Source: Archaeoglobaceae archaeon
GTDB taxonomy: Archaea; Halobacteriota; Archaeoglobi; Archaeoglobales; Archaeoglobaceae
DNA: 35,970 nt
Direction of reading: 5' to 3'
NCBI GenBank assembly: GCA_025058955.1
Contig: JANXDV010000001.1
Coordinates: forward strand, 1 to 35,970
Below are positions 22,700 to 32,600 of this stretch, piece by piece. Position 1 is the stretch's first letter, and each line of letters starts with the position of its first letter. The notes beneath the pieces were generated by a model. It made no database searches and had not been told where the DNA came from. It saw only the letters and a program-made list of their open reading frames with translations. The position numbers and the translations under genes are program-made.

Positions 22700-23683
22700 A
22701 TGAAGTTCGATTATGCAAAGACTGGTGTGGATATAAGTAAGACTGAGAAAGCTATAAACGCTTTGACGAGCATTGTGAAATACAGGAGGAGAGGATTTGG
22801 AGGACCAATTCTCGTTTCCCATTACGCTGGAGTCATAGATCTCGGCGATTATGGTGTTGCAATCACAACCGATGGAGTTGGGACTAAGATCCTTGTTGGG
22901 ATTGCGATGAAGAAGTTCGACACTCTCGGAATTGACTGCGTTGCTGCAAATGTCAACGATCTGCTCGCAATAGGGGCGGAGCCTTTGGCAATGGTTGACT
23001 ACATTGCAATGCAGAAGATCGATGAAAACATCGTTGCGGAGATCGCAAAAGGGCTTGAAGAGGGTTGTAGAATTGCAAACATAACACTTGTTGCTGGAGA
23101 AACCGCGACGCTGACGGAGATGATCAATGGCTTTGACTTAGCTGGAACAGCGATAGGAGTTGTGAAGAAGGACAAGATCATAACTGGCAAAGATGTTAAG
23201 CCTGGAGACGTTATAATGGCTCTTCCAAGCTCTGGAATTCACTGCAATGGTTTAACCTTAGCAAGGAAAGTTATTGAAGCGAATGGGCTTAGCTATTTCG
23301 ACAAATTCGGAAACAAAACGATTGGAGAGGAGCTATTGACTCCCACAAAGATCTACATGGAAGTCCTTGAGATCATAAAGAACTGCGAAGTTCATGGACT
23401 TGCACATATAACTGGTGGTGCTTTTAGAAAACTGAAAAGATTGAGAAAGGATGTGAAATACGTCATCGACTCACCGCTAAAGCCTCAGGAGATCTTCAAG
23501 TTCATTCAAAAGCTTGGCAATGTAGACGAGCTTGAGATGTATCGAACTTTCAACATGGGAATGGGTTTTCTCGTCATTGTGCCAGAAAAATCTGTGAGCT
23601 GTGTTGAAAAATTTGGAGCGAAGAGAGTGGGTTACATAGATGAAGGAGAAGGAGTATTTGTCAAAGATCTCAGAATTGACTGA
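22700..23683 (+). CDS. purM: Phosphoribosylformylglycinamidine cyclo-ligase (AIR synthetase)
   Basis: It closes the imidazole ring of AIR in purine synthesis, using ATP. This 327-residue PurM-family enzyme has the N-terminal YAKTGVDISKTEKAI, AITTDGVGTKI, NVNDLLAIGAEPLAMVDY, LVAGETAT, and ALPSSGIHCNGLTLAR. A TTG two codons upstream (22694) is open, but the ATG at 22700 fits the family and the TATA spacing. The last 44 bp overlap ogg2. Confidence 0.96.
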   Translation: MKFDYAKTGVDISKTEKAINALTSIVKYRRRGFGGPILVSHYAGVIDLGDYGVAITTDGVGTKILVGIAMKKFDTLGIDCVAANVNDLLAIGAEPLAMVDYIAMQKIDENIVAEIAKGLEEGCRIANITLVAGETATLTEMINGFDLAGTAIGVVKKDKIITGKDVKPGDVIMALPSSGIHCNGLTLARKVIEANGLSYFDKFGNKTIGEELLTPTKIYMEVLEIIKNCEVHGLAHITGGAFRKLKRLRKDVKYVIDSPLKPQEIFKFIQKLGNVDELEMYRTFNMGMGFLVIVPEKSVSCVEKFGAKRVGYIDEGEGVFVKDLRID

Positions 23684-24305
23684 TCCTAAGCTTCCTGAGG
23701 TTTCTGAAGAGATCTTAAGAGCGATAAAAAATAGGATCGAAGAGTTTGAAAAACTTGGCAAAAATGGGAGAACAACTTTTGACTTTAAACCTTTTTTAGA
23801 TTTAGAACTTGAAGCAACGGTTGAAACAGAGCTTGCTTTTTGCATTTCAACAGCAAATTCATCTGCAAAAGCTGGTTTGAGATTTCAAAAGCTTTTGGAA
23901 GGCAAAGAACTTTCAAAACTTGAGGCTAAGGAAATTGAAGAGCTTTTAAGAAGGGCTGGGGTAAGATTTTGTAAAAAGAAAGCAATATATATAGAAAATG
24001 CTATAAAAAAATTCCAAAGGCTCCAGATACTCGAAGAAGATGCAAGAGATCTTCTTGTAAAAGAATTCTATGGACTTGGATTCAAGGAAGCGAGCCATTT
24101 TTTGAGAAACATTGGCAGAAAGGATTTTGCAATCCTCGATAGACATATACTTAGATGGCTTGGAATATCTTATCCTTCTCTAACGAGGAAAAGATATCTC
24201 GAGGTGGAGAATAGAATGAGGGAGATAGCTTTAAAAAACAAAATCAGCGTTGCGGAGCTCGATCTTCTTGTATGGTTTTCAAAAACAAAAATGGTTTTGA
24301 AATAG
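23640..24305 (+). CDS. ogg2: 8-oxoguanine DNA glycosylase/AP lyase, Ogg2 type
   Basis: This 221-residue helix-hairpin-helix glycosylase excises 8-oxoguanine. The core YGLGFKEASHFLRNIGRKDFAILDRHILRWL holds catalytic K149 and D167. LAFCISTANSSAKAGLRFQ and the C-terminal ELDLLVWFSKTKMVLK follow the Ogg2 pattern, with a short C-terminal tail ending in lysine that contacts the base. It begins inside purM. It stops directly against the convergent oxidoreductase gene, with no base between the two stop codons. Confidence 0.92.
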   Translation: MKEKEYLSKISELTDPKLPEVSEEILRAIKNRIEEFEKLGKNGRTTFDFKPFLDLELEATVETELAFCISTANSSAKAGLRFQKLLEGKELSKLEAKEIEELLRRAGVRFCKKKAIYIENAIKKFQRLQILEEDARDLLVKEFYGLGFKEASHFLRNIGRKDFAILDRHILRWLGISYPSLTRKRYLEVENRMREIALKNKISVAELDLLVWFSKTKMVLK

Positions 24306-26198
24306 TTAGATCTTCAAAGCAAGCTCAAATGCCTCCATTGTTGCATCTATAGCCTTTCTTGGCTTAACACAGTCCCCGATCTTGTAAATTTCTGGCACTT
24401 TGTCTTTGAGTTGATCATAGAGCCCATCATTCGACTTTGTTCCAACTGCAAGCACCGCGGTGTCGCATTCGATCTCCTTCAGTCCCTTTGGAGTTTCAAC
24501 CACTACCGCATTCTTCCTGATCTCCACAGCTTCTGTTTCTGTGAGCATTTCAACTCCTTTCTGGTTAAGATAAAGCAATACAGTCCATCTCGTGCTAATT
24601 CCAATGTCCTGACCAATCTTTGGAAGCATATCGATCAGCGTAACCTTGCATTTGTCAGCAAGTAATGCAGCGGTGTCACAGCCAATGCCTCCTCCACCGA
24701 TCACAACCACTTTCTTCCCAACCTTTGCCTTCCCGCTGAGAACGTCAAAGGCGGTTACAGCATTTTCAACTCCTGGAATTGGTGGTATCAAAGGAGATGC
24801 GCCGACTGCAATGATCACGACATCTGGTTTTTCAGCAAGCACTTTCTCTGGAGTTGCAGTAGTGTTGTAGTAGATCTTAACTCCAAGCTTTGGAAGAACA
24901 TTCATGAAGTATTTTCCAAATTCTGCAAACTCGTAAGCAAGTGGAGAGCTTGATGCGATGTTGAATTGCCCTCCCAATTTGTCGGTCTTTTCGAAAAGCA
25001 CAACTTTGTGCCCTTTCTTTGCAAGAAATTCTGCAGAAACGCAACCTCCAGGACCTCCACCGACAATAACTATCTTCTTCCTCTTTTCAGCCTTCAAATC
25101 TCTGATCTCAGCCTCTCTTCCTGCGGAAGGATTAACCAAGCAAGTAACCTCCATTCCCTGCATAACATTGTCCATACAACCTTGATTACAGGCTATGCAA
25201 TATCTTATCTCGTCAAATCTTCCTTCCTTAGCCTTCTTTGGAAATTCAGGATCCGCAAGCAATGCTCTGAACATTGCAACCATGTCCGCTTTTCCCTCTT
25301 GAAGGATCTTCTCTGCAACGATTGGATCGTTTATTCTGTGAGCTATGATCACTGGCACATTAACCGCCTTCTTGATCTCTTCGCTGAGATAAGCAAATCC
25401 ACCCCTTGGAACAAGCATCGTTGTAAGTGGTCTTCTTGACTCATGCCAACCCGCCATGACATTGATCGCACAAACACCAGCGTCTTCAAGGATCTTTGCA
25501 ATAACCTTCATCTCTTTAACAGTATTTCCACCTTCGACGAATTCATCACCGGGAATTCTGATCATAACTGGATAATTGCCACATTTTTCCTTGATCCTTT
25601 CTACGATCTCAACCGCAAACCTTGCTCTATTTTCTATGCTCCCTCCATACTCGTCTTTCCTCTTATTCGTTGCGGGACTGAAGAATTGTGAAATGAGATA
25701 TCCAGCAGATCCAATTAGCTCAACTGCATCAAATCCCGCTTTTTTAGCTCTCAAAGCAGCTTCTGAAAACTCTTCTTCGATCTTTAAAATTTCCTCCTTG
25801 GTAAGCTCCTTCGGAGTCCTCTTTGTGAAGATCGGAGGGGGAATTGGAGAAGGTGCGACCGGGGTTCTATCAGGATCGAATGAGATCTCGTATCTTCCTG
25901 GATGCCATAGTTGAACCGCACATTTTACATCGTATTCATGAAATAATTTGGAGAGCCTTGAAAGCTCGGGGATAAATTTGTCGTCATATATTGCGAGACC
26001 CCCATGGAAATACCGCTCGATCTTAGCAACTCCTACAATTGCGAATCCTATTCCTCCCTTTGCACGCTCTCTATAGAAGTCAAGAAGTCTCTCTGTAATT
26101 CCACCTTCGGGTGTGTGATAATTCAGCTCTGCAGCGGGCAAAACGATGCGGTTCTTTATCTTCATTCCCTCGATCTCTATTGGCTCAAAAAGCTTCAT
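24306..26198 (-). CDS. Old-yellow-enzyme / NADH oxidase family flavoprotein (2-enoate/2,4-dienoyl-CoA reductase type)
   Basis: This 630-residue, three-domain enzyme has an FMN TIM barrel (about 1-330; PVAPSPIPPP, GYLISQFFSPATNKRKDEYGG, HRI and MFRALLADP). A 4Fe-4S site follows, C-x2-C-x3-C-x11-C (CIACNQGCMDNVMQGMEVTC). The last part is an FAD/NAD(P)H domain pair with IVGGGPGGCVSAE and VIGGGGIGCDTA. The family reduces enoates, dienoyl-CoA or quinones, or oxidises NADH with oxygen; substrate cannot be assigned from sequence. It may serve in beta-oxidation or detoxification. A TATA-like TTTTATACG at about 26217-26226 fits a leaderless ATG at 26198. Confidence 0.92.
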   Translation of the reverse strand: MKLFEPIEIEGMKIKNRIVLPAAELNYHTPEGGITERLLDFYRERAKGGIGFAIVGVAKIERYFHGGLAIYDDKFIPELSRLSKLFHEYDVKCAVQLWHPGRYEISFDPDRTPVAPSPIPPPIFTKRTPKELTKEEILKIEEEFSEAALRAKKAGFDAVELIGSAGYLISQFFSPATNKRKDEYGGSIENRARFAVEIVERIKEKCGNYPVMIRIPGDEFVEGGNTVKEMKVIAKILEDAGVCAINVMAGWHESRRPLTTMLVPRGGFAYLSEEIKKAVNVPVIIAHRINDPIVAEKILQEGKADMVAMFRALLADPEFPKKAKEGRFDEIRYCIACNQGCMDNVMQGMEVTCLVNPSAGREAEIRDLKAEKRKKIVIVGGGPGGCVSAEFLAKKGHKVVLFEKTDKLGGQFNIASSSPLAYEFAEFGKYFMNVLPKLGVKIYYNTTATPEKVLAEKPDVVIIAVGASPLIPPIPGVENAVTAFDVLSGKAKVGKKVVVIGGGGIGCDTAALLADKCKVTLIDMLPKIGQDIGISTRWTVLLYLNQKGVEMLTETEAVEIRKNAVVVETPKGLKEIECDTAVLAVGTKSNDGLYDQLKDKVPEIYKIGDCVKPRKAIDATMEAFELALKI

Positions 26199-26258
26199 AG
26201 CAAAACTTTATAATTACGTATAAAATGCTTTCGATTCCGCTCTAAAAAACTATAGTTC

Positions 26259-27071
26259 TTAGATGAATCTTCCAAAGAGCTGATTAAAAAGCGAGAGCGA
26301 ATAATTCTTCACAATCAAATTTCCTTCGATCTCTATTTTGTCCTCGTTGATGCCAAAGGTTTCCATGGCTAAACGGATGTGCTTAATTTCTCTTGGATGA
26401 AAGCCCATTAGCTTTGCACAAATGAAATCGCATGCAACAACGTCATCACTTGCAACCATTACGCCATGCTTCAAAGGAACTGTGCTCGATTCAGATTTAT
26501 CTCCTCCAATGATCCCATCAACTATTGTCAATCTTGGACTTGTGAATTGAAGCAGATCTACGAGCTTTTGACTTATTCTTGGATGCAAGTAGATCGCGGG
26601 TTTCTTCAAAAACCCCATGTTGTTCTTTATCCCAAGAGTCACTTTGGTGAGATGATGAACTTTCATTTTTGGAGCACTTATAAATTTATTTCTCGCTTCA
26701 ATTGCAGTTTTAGCCATTTTTACAGTTTTCAAGGCTTTTCCGTTTATTTCAACTTCTAAAAATTCTTCTTCGTTTAAATTTATGCATTCAGCGAGCTTAT
26801 TTATCCCAAAATGCTCAAAACAATGTTTTGCGGAATCTCTAAAAAATCCCCCTTCAATCACAGTTAACTCTTCTCCGTGTTCTTTGGCACACCTAATTAT
26901 AGCCTTTACAACCTCTGGATGGGTTATACAACCATTTGCAGGATCGTCAAATTTTAGAAAATTTGGCTTAAGATAAGAGCATTTTTTGAATCCAAAAACA
27001 TCGTAAACCTTTTCGATGAACTTTCCAACCTCTTCATAGCTCTCAACATTTTCAACGAGAACCTTGGGCAT
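26259..27071 (-). CDS. DUF362 family protein, short form
   Basis: This 270-residue protein of unknown function carries family motifs SYLKPNFLKFDDPANGCITHPEVVKAII, NKFISAPKMKVHHLTKVTLGIKNNMGFLK, and TIVDGIIGGDKSESSTVPLKHGVMVASDDVVACDFICAKLMG. The ferredoxin domain present in longer members is absent. The open frame runs 86 codons further upstream into the divergent gene. The ATG at 27071 gives the family start and lies about 27 bp from an AAATATTTAAATTT element. It is the reverse neighbour of DUF166. Confidence 0.85.
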   Translation of the reverse strand: MPKVLVENVESYEEVGKFIEKVYDVFGFKKCSYLKPNFLKFDDPANGCITHPEVVKAIIRCAKEHGEELTVIEGGFFRDSAKHCFEHFGINKLAECINLNEEEFLEVEINGKALKTVKMAKTAIEARNKFISAPKMKVHHLTKVTLGIKNNMGFLKKPAIYLHPRISQKLVDLLQFTSPRLTIVDGIIGGDKSESSTVPLKHGVMVASDDVVACDFICAKLMGFHPREIKHIRLAMETFGINEDKIEIEGNLIVKNYSLSLFNQLFGRFI

Positions 27072-27157
27072 AGATCCATCGCTTTGAGCAAGAAATTTAA
27101 ATATTTTTCCAGGAGAGCATTTTGTAAAATTTTTTAAATTGCTCTTCATCGAATTAT
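27072..27157. promoter_or_regulatory. Divergent promoters of the DUF362 and DUF166 genes
   Basis: Two separate AT elements lie in the 86-bp gap: AAATTTAAATATTTTT (27092-27107), serving DUF362 on the minus strand, and TTTTTTAAATTG (about 27130-27141), serving DUF166. Each is 22-27 bp from its start codon. Confidence 0.45.
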
Positions 27158-27946
27158 GTGGATCTCGGAATAATCTACAGCGGAAAATTCGGAGAGAGAT
27201 TTGTTTGCAATCTCGCGGATCCAAAACTTTGTCCAAGGTTTGGGGCATGTGGGATTGAGATTTGTGATCTCTGCAAGAAATACGATTTCTCTTCCAAGAT
27301 CTCATTCGTTCAATCTCTACCTGAGCCAAATGCTATTGGCTTATACGTTGAAGAGCCAGAAGGCTATGTTCAAAAGTTCTCATGCGATGTGCTTGTAGCG
27401 ATAAACGTTCATCCAGACATTCTCATCTCATTACCAAAGATTGGAGAGTTTAAAGCCCTAATTGTGCCAGCATGTGATCAAAAGTGGTGCTCGCCAGGTT
27501 TAAGAAGACAATTGAGTGAAAAATGCGAGCAAATTGGCATCGAATTCGTTTCCCCAAAGCCATTCTGTAGTCTAATTCCTCGAGGAAATATTTTAAGAAG
27601 ATTTTGTGATGAATTCAGCTTAGGACGCCCTGAGTTTTTTGTGGAATTGGATGACAATGCGATCATTTCTGCGGAAGTTTTGCGAAGCGATCCATGTGGT
27701 TCCGCTTACTACGTTGCCAAGAAGATGAAGGGCTTTGTTATAGAAGATCTGAGTGAATTCTACAAGGAGATCCACCAGCATCAATGCGCCTATCCATGTA
27801 TGGCAAGCATGGAAAGAGACGTGGAGCTCATAGAAGCGCCATTTCACCTTGCGGGCTATATAATGGTCTACAACTTTAGCAAAGCTGTAGGGATAGAGGC
27901 GAAGGATTTTGTTCCTGAGCACTTTAGGAAAATCGTTCTGATCTGA
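27158..27946 (+). CDS. DUF166 family protein
   Basis: This 262-residue archaeal protein begins with the typical LGIIYSGKFGERFVCNL. It has many cysteines in conserved spots: LCPRFGACGIEICDLCKK (about 24-41), ACDQKWCSPG (about 108-117), CGSAYYVAK and HQHQCAYPCMASM. This suggests metal or Fe-S binding. The start is GTG at 27158. No reaction is assigned with confidence. The next gene, an HD hydrolase, starts two bases after the stop, so the two are surely co-transcribed. Confidence 0.82.
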   Translation: MDLGIIYSGKFGERFVCNLADPKLCPRFGACGIEICDLCKKYDFSSKISFVQSLPEPNAIGLYVEEPEGYVQKFSCDVLVAINVHPDILISLPKIGEFKALIVPACDQKWCSPGLRRQLSEKCEQIGIEFVSPKPFCSLIPRGNILRRFCDEFSLGRPEFFVELDDNAIISAEVLRSDPCGSAYYVAKKMKGFVIEDLSEFYKEIHQHQCAYPCMASMERDVELIEAPFHLAGYIMVYNFSKAVGIEAKDFVPEHFRKIVLI

Positions 27947-27947
27947 T

Positions 27948-28493
27948 ATGGTTCCTGATTTTGTGAAAAGAATTTGGGATAAATACAAGCTTGAGGAGAA
28001 CGTTAGAGATCACTGCATCACTGTAGCAAATTTAGCTTTGAAGATTGCGGAGAGAATAGAGAAAAATGGCATCAAGTTAGATAAGGAAGCGATTTTTATT
28101 GGTGCTTTATTCCATGACATAGGCAGAGCAATCACTCACGATCCATTTCAGCACTTTTTAAAATCCGTAGAGATCCTAAAGGCGGAAGGAATTGATGAGA
28201 AAGTTGTAAAGATCGCTGAAAGACATTTCAGTGCTGGTATTACAGCTGAAGAAGCGAAGAAGCTTGGTTTACCTGAGAAGGATTATCTGCCAGAAACCCT
28301 TGAGGAAAAGATCGTGAGCTTTGCGGACAACATCACCTTTGGAAGCAAAGTTGTAGACTTTGACAGCTTTATGCGACGTTTGGACAAGATCGATGCAGAA
28401 AATCCAAAGCTAAGGTGGTTCACAGAAGCTACAAGGAAAAGAGCGAGAGAGATGAAGGAAGAGATCGAAAAGCTCAGCGGTTTGAGGTTTTAG
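27948..28493 (+). CDS. HD-domain phosphohydrolase (HDIG family)
   Basis: This 181-residue protein has the HD metal site: H22 (VRDHCITVANLAL), H56-D57 (GALFHDIGRA), H70 and a later H in AERHFS, and D in SFADNITFGSK. Such proteins hydrolyse phosphomonoester or phosphodiester bonds in nucleotides or RNA; the substrate is not evident. The last 20 bp overlap the convergent geranylgeranyl reductase gene. Confidence 0.88.
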   Translation: MVPDFVKRIWDKYKLEENVRDHCITVANLALKIAERIEKNGIKLDKEAIFIGALFHDIGRAITHDPFQHFLKSVEILKAEGIDEKVVKIAERHFSAGITAEEAKKLGLPEKDYLPETLEEKIVSFADNITFGSKVVDFDSFMRRLDKIDAENPKLRWFTEATRKRAREMKEEIEKLSGLRF

Positions 28494-29577
28494 ATATTAT
28501 CTTCAATGCAATTCTAAAAAGATCTGGATTTTTAATGCATGTTTTTATAATTCTGAATAAAACTGAAGGAGAGAGAAAAGTTGAAGGACGATCCATGTGA
28601 ACGTTGGAGAAATCAAAGTCCTTCAAAGATCTTACGATCGCATTTAGCTCTTCATCTTTTAGCTCATAAACTCTCCTTATTATTTTTCCAAGCTTTATCT
28701 CCCTTCCAAGCTCTTTTAGAAAACTATCACGATACGCTTTAAGATTTGGAAAGTTTTCAGCAAGCTTCTCAACTGCGATAAGCAAATAGTAAAGTCCACC
28801 ACCAGTGTGCGGTTTTACCATTCCAGCGGAATCGCCAATCAAAGCAACATTTCCTTTAACGAAATCCACAAGTTTTAAAGGGATCATTCCAGAATTTAGT
28901 TCAATTATGCTCCCTTTAATCCTTTTAGAAACAGAAGGATGTTTTTCAAGCAGATTTCGAAGAAAATTCATCGCATTCTCTTTCGCAATCACACCAATTC
29001 TTGCTGTGTCGCCTAAGGGAATTGCGTAAGCAAAGAATTCGCTATACGCTTTTCCAAGATAGATCTCGACAAAGCTTTGATCAATCGCTTCAAACCTTGT
29101 CTCGATCTGCACAGCGGTCGTGAAATTCGGTCTTTCAAAGTTATAGGCTTTGACAACTTCCGAATTTAAGCCATCCGCTCCGATAATATATTCTGCGGGA
29201 ATTTCCTTTCCATCTATCACCGCTTTTCTACCTTTAAACTTTAGCTTCGATTTTATTAAAACTTCTGCAAATTCCGATGCCTTTTGAAAAAGCATCTCAT
29301 CAAGAATTTTTCTTTCTATCACATAAGCCCTTCCGGGAGCACAGAAAAAATCACCCGAAGGGGAGAAAAAGAGTGCTCCTTCTATCTTGTTTTCAAGAGC
29401 TTTTTCCATTCTGCAGTATTTTTTGTAGCTCTCGAAGCACTTATCGCTTATAAGTCCAGCACACTGCACAGGAAAGCCAGGGCTTTGATGCTCTTCTACC
29501 AAAAGAACCTCGTTTTCTTTCCCCAAATTAATCGCAGAAAGACTTCCCGCTGGTCCACCGCCTACAACGAGGATCAC
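28474..29577 (-). CDS. Geranylgeranyl reductase family FAD protein
   Basis: This 367-residue flavoprotein belongs to the group that saturates geranylgeranyl chains of archaeal ether lipids or quinones. It has the N-terminal dinucleotide site LVVGGGPAGSLSAI, a middle GADGLNSEVV, and the FAD site GNVALIGDSAGMVKPHTGGGLYYLL. CAGLISDKCF after the first domain fits the family. The frame is open for 40 codons upstream, but the GTG at 29577 starts directly at the Rossmann strand, as the family does. Paralogues are common in archaea, so the substrate is uncertain. Confidence 0.9.
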   Translation of the reverse strand: MILVVGGGPAGSLSAINLGKENEVLLVEEHQSPGFPVQCAGLISDKCFESYKKYCRMEKALENKIEGALFFSPSGDFFCAPGRAYVIERKILDEMLFQKASEFAEVLIKSKLKFKGRKAVIDGKEIPAEYIIGADGLNSEVVKAYNFERPNFTTAVQIETRFEAIDQSFVEIYLGKAYSEFFAYAIPLGDTARIGVIAKENAMNFLRNLLEKHPSVSKRIKGSIIELNSGMIPLKLVDFVKGNVALIGDSAGMVKPHTGGGLYYLLIAVEKLAENFPNLKAYRDSFLKELGREIKLGKIIRRVYELKDEELNAIVRSLKDFDFSNVHMDRPSTFLSPSVLFRIIKTCIKNPDLFRIALKIISKTSNR

Positions 29578-29625
29578 GATGAAGATTAGAGAAAAGATAT
29601 TTATTTCATTTCTATAAGTTGCGGT
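29578..29625. promoter_or_regulatory. Probable shared bidirectional promoter, geranylgeranyl reductase / reverse gyrase
   Basis: The 48-bp gap has an AT core AAAAGATATTTATTTC (29592-29607), about 23 bp from the GTG on one side and 25 bp from the GTG on the other. It is less palindromic than the other two shared promoters. A TCTATAAG at 29611-29618 is too close to the reverse gyrase start to serve it. Confidence 0.45.
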
Positions 29626-32600
29626 GTGGAAGTGATCTACGAAAAGCTTTGTCCAGCCTGTGGAGGAGATTTGAGCTGGAAAGAGCTGACTTCTCACTTT
29701 TGCGAGAATAAAAAAATCGAGATTTGTGCAATGGATGAGATTAAACCCTTTGAAGAGTTATTTGCGAAATGTGTTGGTGAGCCAAGAGAGATACAAAGGA
29801 TGTGGGCGAAGAGAGTTCTTCGTGGTGAAAGCTTTGCGTTAACCGCACCAACTGGCATAGGAAAAACATCTTTTGGACTTGCAATCTCTCTTTTTCTGGC
29901 AAAAAATGGAAAGAGATGCTATATAATATTTCCAACTTCAGTTCTCGTTAAGCAGGCGGTTGAAAATCTTAGAGCTTATGCAGAAAAAATTGGTCTGGAG
30001 TTGAGTTTTAACGATACTGAAAAATTTCCAGTTGGATTTTATCATTCAGAGGTCAAAGCTAAGGAGGAATTCTTTGAAAAAATCAAGGATTTCAGAATTT
30101 TGATCACAACCGCACAATTTCTTGCCAAGAACTTCGAAAAGATGAAAGATATGAGCTTTGATTTCATATTTGTAGATGACGTTGATGCGATCCTCAAAAT
30201 GTCAAAAAACGTTGAAAGAATACTTAGCTTGCTTGGAATTGAAAAGGGTAAAAAAGGAGTTCTTGTAGTCTCAACCGCAACCGCTAAAGTTGGTAAAAAA
30301 GCTGAACTCTTTAGAAAATTCCTGAATTTCAGCATCGGCTCTTCTCAGTTTTATTTGAGAAACATTGAAGATGTAATATTGAGCAATTTTGAAGATCTGC
30401 AACTAATACTTACCAAGCTTGGTTCTGGGGGAATAATATATGCGAGAAGCGTTGAAGAATGTGAAAGGATTAAGAAAGCGCTTTCAGGGTTCAAAGTTGG
30501 CATTGTAACCTCTAAGGATTCAAAAGACTTCGAACTTTTTTCAAAAGGTGAGCTCGATTTTCTCGTTGGCACCGCACACTATTACGGCATTCTCGTTAGA
30601 GGTATTGATCTTCCTGAAAGGATAAAGTTTGCAATCTTTATTGGCTGTCCTGTGCATAGGATAAAGATCGAAGATCTTGACTCCACTCCAATTTCAGTAA
30701 TTAAAATTCTTGCTCTCGCTCTAAGAGAGGACAAAAGGCTTGAAAAGTTTATTCCAAAGCTTAAATTTGCTGAAAAAATTGAAAAAGAGTTGAGGAATGT
30801 TTTGAAGGAGATCATAACGGAAGGTAAGATCCGGCTTAAAGATGTGGTAGTTCGAAAGAACGAGGTAATTTTTCCAGACATTAGAACCTATCTGCAAGCT
30901 TCAGGTAGAACTTCAAGGCTCCATGCGAAGGGATTAACGAAGGGTGCAAGCTTTGTTTTCGAAGAAGATCAGGAAATTCTCAAAGCTTTCATCGAAAGGG
31001 CAAAGTTCTACGACATAAACTTCACAAAAATCGACTCGGTTAACCTTGAAAAATTAAGGGAAGAACTTGAGGAGAGCAGAAGAAAGGAAGAAAAAGCAGA
31101 GCTAATTAAACCCGCCCTGCTAATAGTTGAAAGCCCAACAAAAGCTAAACAAATTGCAAGATTTTTTGGAAAACCAAGTATAAGGTTTATCGATTCAATT
31201 CCAGTTTATGAGGTGCCAACTGAAAGGTATTTGCTTCTGATCACCGCAACTCTTGGACACATAACAGATCTGGTGACGAAAAGAGGATTCTATGGGGTTC
31301 TTGAAAATTTCATCCCTATTTATGGAACAATAAAGAAGTGTAGAAAGTGTGGTCATCAGTTTGTTGACGATGATTTCTGTCCGAGATGTGGTTCCACTGA
31401 GTTCGATGATGCCTTTAAGCGAATTTCTGTGCTAAGAAAATTGGCAGAAGAAACTGGCTTTGTGATCATTGGCACAGATCCGGATACTGAAGGAGAAAAG
31501 ATCGCATGGGATCTGAGCAATCTTCTCTGCGGAGACATAAAGAGAGCAGAATTTCATGAGATCACGAAGAGAGAAATAAATAAGGCATTGAAAGACCTCA
31601 GAGAGATTAAAAGGAACCTTTTAATGGCGCAGATCGTTCGAAGAATAGAGGATAGATGGATAGGTTTTGTTTTAAGCCAAAAAGTCCAGGAATACTTTAA
31701 CAAGAGGCATTTGTCCGCGGGCAGAGCTCAAACTCCTGCTTTGGGATGGATTGTTGAGAGATATAGGGCTCAGAAAGTTAAGAAAAGCCTTGCATTCATT
31801 CCAGAGCTCGAGATCTATGTTGAAACCGATAATAAGGAGCTTGAAGTGAAAGTGGAGCTGATAGAAGATAGAGTGGAATTCCGAACTCCAATGCCACCAT
31901 ATACCACGAACTCTCTCTTGTTTGATGCAAACGCAATTTTAAAGCTATCTACAAAGGAGGCAATTGAAATCGCTCAGGATTTATTTGAGAATGGTCTTAT
32001 AACCTATCATCGCACGGATTCCACAAGAGTGAGCGAGCATGGAAGAAATTTGGCTAAGGAATATCTTGGAGACGATTTTAAGGGTAGAGAATGGTTCTTT
32101 GAAGGCGCGCATGAGTGCATACGCCCCACAAGAGCAATTGATAGAAATACGCTTGAGAGATTGATAGAGGAAAGGATCTTAGATCTTGAAAACTTTAGAT
32201 GGACTCATTTAGCCCTCTACGATCTGATCTTTCGAAGGTTTATGGCATCGCAGTGTAAAGATTACATGGTGAGGGTGAAAAAGTATCGAATTACAGCCAA
32301 TGGAAGATCTTTTGAGGATGAAAGAGTAATTGAAGCTACTGGAAGAGCTTATGAGCTATATAAATCTGTTTGGGTAAGAAAAGAGCTTAAAGAAGGGACA
32401 TTCAAGGTTCAAGCAGAGATTAGACGTATTCCCTCAGCACCTCTTTTAACACAGGCGGAACTAATAAATTTGATGAAGGAGAAGGGTATTGGAAGACCCT
32501 CTACCTATGCGGTTATCGTTGACAGGCTTTTTACAAGACACTACGTTTTAGAGAAAAATGGAAAACTGATACCAACAAAGGAAGGAATTTCAGTTTACGA

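Noticed and set aside
22655..22822. N-terminal extension of endonuclease III
   Set aside because: It lies opposite purM and its translation has no Nth features. The ATG at 22654 gives the normal length.
29578..29697. N-terminal extension of geranylgeranyl reductase
   Set aside because: It runs opposite reverse gyrase codons, and the Rossmann strand begins right at the GTG at 29577.
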